From Allobosea sp. UNC402CLCol (GTDB taxonomy: Bacteria > Pseudomonadota > Alphaproteobacteria > Rhizobiales > Beijerinckiaceae), in NCBI RefSeq assembly GCF_000745475.1, contig NZ_JQJJ01000013.1, positions 248,001-312,000 on the forward strand: 64,000 nt of DNA. The letters run 5' to 3'. Of the stretch, positions 62,365 to 64,000 are shown one piece after another. Made by a program: the position numbers and the translations under genes. Position 1 is the stretch's first letter; each line of letters starts with the position of its first letter. Below the pieces are notes generated by a model. That model had not been told where the DNA came from and made no database searches. It was given only the letters and a program-made list of their open reading frames with translations.

Positions 62365-64000
62365 CTAGCCGCGCCCGCCGGGATCGACGAGGATCGTGGC
62401 CGTGATCGAGCGGCCCATGATGCGCGCGGCCTCCATGGCCTGGACGATGTCCTGCTGGCGCGTGCCGTAGAGGCGTGCGACCAGCACGATCTCCTCGACC
62501 ATGCCGACGAGCGGAGCGATCCTGACATTGCGGCCGAGCGCGCCGCCATCCATCACGACGAGGTCGAAATGCCGGCTGGCATCGGCGAGCATCCGCGCCG
62601 CGAAGGTCCGGCCGACATGCTTCTGCGGCGGGGCCTTGCGGCGCCCGCCGGACATCATCGCGACATCCTTGCTGGCGCCAAAATGGATCGATGACTCCAG
62701 GCTGCTTTCGCCGCGCAGCAGGTCCATCAGGCCGAGGCCGGTTTCCTCTGGCTCCTTTTCCAAATCGGCATCGATCAGCAGGACGCGCTCGCCCTGCCCG
62801 AGGGCTGCTTCGGCAAGCTGGTCCGTCACACGCTCGCGATCGACAGCGTCGCTTTCGACCGAGGTCAGGAGCAGGCTGCGCGCCGCAGCGGCAGCCGCTT
62901 CCGACGTATTGAACAGTCTGAGCAGGGCAAGCCCGGCCTCGCCATCGGGCCCGGACGGCGCGGGCGGCACCTTGCGCAGGCGCCAGCGCTGCTTCGCGGC
63001 GGGCTTGCCGGGGCGCAGCACGGCTATGACCGGCGCGCCCACCAGCGCCTCGGCCTGGGCGCGGGAGATGAGATGGGGCGCGGCATATTCGCGAATCAAG
63101 GCCAGGCCTGCGCCAAGTCCGAGCCCGAGCATTCCGGCTGCGGCGACGAGCGGCAGGGTCGGCGGCCAGCTCGCCTGCTGCGGCGCCTGGGCGCGGCTGA
63201 TGATACGGGCATTGGTGGTGTCGAGATTGGCCTGCTCGCGCGTTTCCTGCGCGCGCAGCAGGAAATTGGCATAGACGGTGCGGGCAGCCTCCAGGTCGCG
63301 CTGAAGATCGCGCAGCCGGACCGAAGCCTGGTCCGCTCCCTGTGTCTGCTGTGTCAGGGCTTCCAGCTTGCTGACGAGGAGCTTCTCGTTGCCCTGCGCG
63401 CGCTCGTAATCGGTGCGGACGGATTGTTCGACGCGGGTGATCTCGGTCGCGATCATCCGGCGGATGGTGACGAGCTGGCTCTGGGCCGCCCCGATCGAGG
63501 GGTGGCGCGGGCCAAGCTGGCTCTGCAGGTCTGCACCGCGCAGGACGAGCGCCGCCTCCTGCTCGCGCAGTTTGGCGATGACGGGTGACTGGATGGCCTC
63601 GGTCGAGTTGCCGGCGAGGCTGCCGCCACGGTGCTGCTGGGCGATCTGCTCGACCTGGGACTTGAGCGCAGCCGTCCGGGCCTGCGCCGCCGAAAGCTGA
63701 TTGCTGATTTCGCCGAGTTGCTGGTCGCTGATCAACCGGCCTGAGGAGGCGACGAGATTGTTTTCCGCACGGTAGCGTTCGACGGCGTTCTCGGCCTTCT
63801 CGACGCGCTTGCGCTGTTCGGCGAGCCGGGCAGTCAGGGAGTCGGCTGCCTCGGTGGCCGCCTTGCTGCGGGCGTCAGCCTGGTCGGCGAGATAGGCTTC
63901 GGCGATGGCATTGGCGAGCTTCGCGGATTTCTCCGCGTCCTTCGTCGTCACGACGACGTCGACGACGAAGACCTTGTCGGCGCGCCGCACCGAGAACTTG
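62365..64000 (-). CDS. GumC/Wzc-like polysaccharide co-polymerase, degenerate kinase domain (N-terminus beyond window)
   Basis: 545 residues to the window edge; the gene continues past base 64000. It holds the end of the Wzz domain (KFSVRRADKVFVVDVVVTTK), a long coiled coil (about 63130-63870), a second membrane span (PLVAAAGMLGLGLGAGLALI) and a C-terminal BY-kinase-like domain. The Walker A' block VLLIDADLEKEP and a late Walker B-like VVMDGGALG remain, but Walker A is missing: LLLTSVESDAVDRERV stands where G-x-x-GK-T should be. No C-terminal Tyr cluster is seen. It would set chain length and link synthesis to export, without kinase activity (inference). Confidence 0.88.
   Translation of the reverse strand, partial: KFSVRRADKVFVVDVVVTTKDAEKSAKLANAIAEAYLADQADARSKAATEAADSLTARLAEQRKRVEKAENAVERYRAENNLVASSGRLISDQQLGEISNQLSAAQARTAALKSQVEQIAQQHRGGSLAGNSTEAIQSPVIAKLREQEAALVLRGADLQSQLGPRHPSIGAAQSQLVTIRRMIATEITRVEQSVRTDYERAQGNEKLLVSKLEALTQQTQGADQASVRLRDLQRDLEAARTVYANFLLRAQETREQANLDTTNARIISRAQAPQQASWPPTLPLVAAAGMLGLGLGAGLALIREYAAPHLISRAQAEALVGAPVIAVLRPGKPAAKQRWRLRKVPPAPSGPDGEAGLALLRLFNTSEAAAAAARSLLLTSVESDAVDRERVTDQLAEAALGQGERVLLIDADLEKEPEETGLGLMDLLRGESSLESSIHFGASKDVAMMSGGRRKAPPQKHVGRTFAARMLADASRHFDLVVMDGGALGRNVRIAPLVGMVEEIVLVARLYGTRQQDIVQAMEAARIMGRSITATILVDPGGRG

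Overview
The window is high-GC alphaproteobacterial chromosome, most likely Hyphomicrobiales (Bosea/Beijerinckiaceae-like). This rests on gene order (hisF-hisE-coaA, a TIGR02300 acidic protein next to aroA-cmk, trpA-accD-folC), an AccD without its zinc-finger cysteines, a Cpa/Tad pilus locus of the alphaproteobacterial type, and two short palindromic repeats of rhizobial style. I see no rRNA, CRISPR array, intact insertion sequence or prophage. There is one tRNA (Ala, anticodon GGC). Organism assignment is inference.

Layout. 1-9.6 kb: edge of a Tat-exported protein, a periplasmic PheC-like cyclohexadienyl dehydratase, hisF-hisE-coaA, a small DedA/YqaA-like membrane protein, a RidA-family protein, a TPR protein, a PLP aminotransferase, cobQ and a TetR regulator with a clear operator. 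9.6-13.5 kb: a three-gene polysaccharide-initiation module (FlaA1/WbpM-type 4,6-dehydratase, SDR reductase/epimerase, WecA/WbpL-type phosphoglycosyltransferase) that matches the QuiNAc-type O-antigen start pathway. 13.5-23.7 kb: a REP-like hairpin, two small genes, then a complete high-affinity K+ operon read leftward: microprotein-kdpF-kdpA-microprotein-kdpB-kdpC-kdpD-kdpE-ptsN-like. 23.7-41.8 kb: housekeeping and metabolism (tRNA-Ala, aroA-cmk, DUF1194 protein, hrpB, epoxide-hydrolase-like protein, trpA-accD-folC, aldo/keto reductase, L,D-transpeptidase, aldose epimerase, dgoK-rbsK, aspartic protease, patatin lipoprotein). 42-44.1 kb: a QseBC-like two-component pair. 44.2-55.2 kb: a divergently arranged Tad pilus locus, with two TadE/G pseudopilins and a stand-alone secretin N-domain protein leftward and Flp pilin, cpaA-F, tadB and tadC rightward. 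55.2-56.05 kb: a gene-free stretch of different base composition. 56.05-64 kb: an exopolysaccharide cluster (Wzx-like flippase, GT4, DUF1972 glycosyltransferase, GH5 glycanase, VpsF-like polymerase, GumC/Wzc-like co-polymerase running off the right edge).

Most unusual points: (i) the kdp operon carries, besides KdpF, two further predicted single-span microproteins (58 aa between kdpA and kdpB with a perfect Shine-Dalgarno; 26 aa ahead of kdpF) and ends in a PtsN (EIIA-Ntr)-like gene, i.e. transporter, sensor and a likely kinase modulator in one unit, behind a promoter with a tandem 9-bp direct repeat; (ii) the Wzc-like protein has lost its Walker A motif; (iii) two perfect dyads overlap recognisable promoters, one before cobQ and one before tetR; (iv) a 44-bp palindromic repeat family has two copies, one supplying the start codon of the polymerase gene.

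All functions come from reading the translated sequence and remembered family motifs; no database search was run. Start codons were chosen from family N-termini, signal peptides and ribosome-binding sites.
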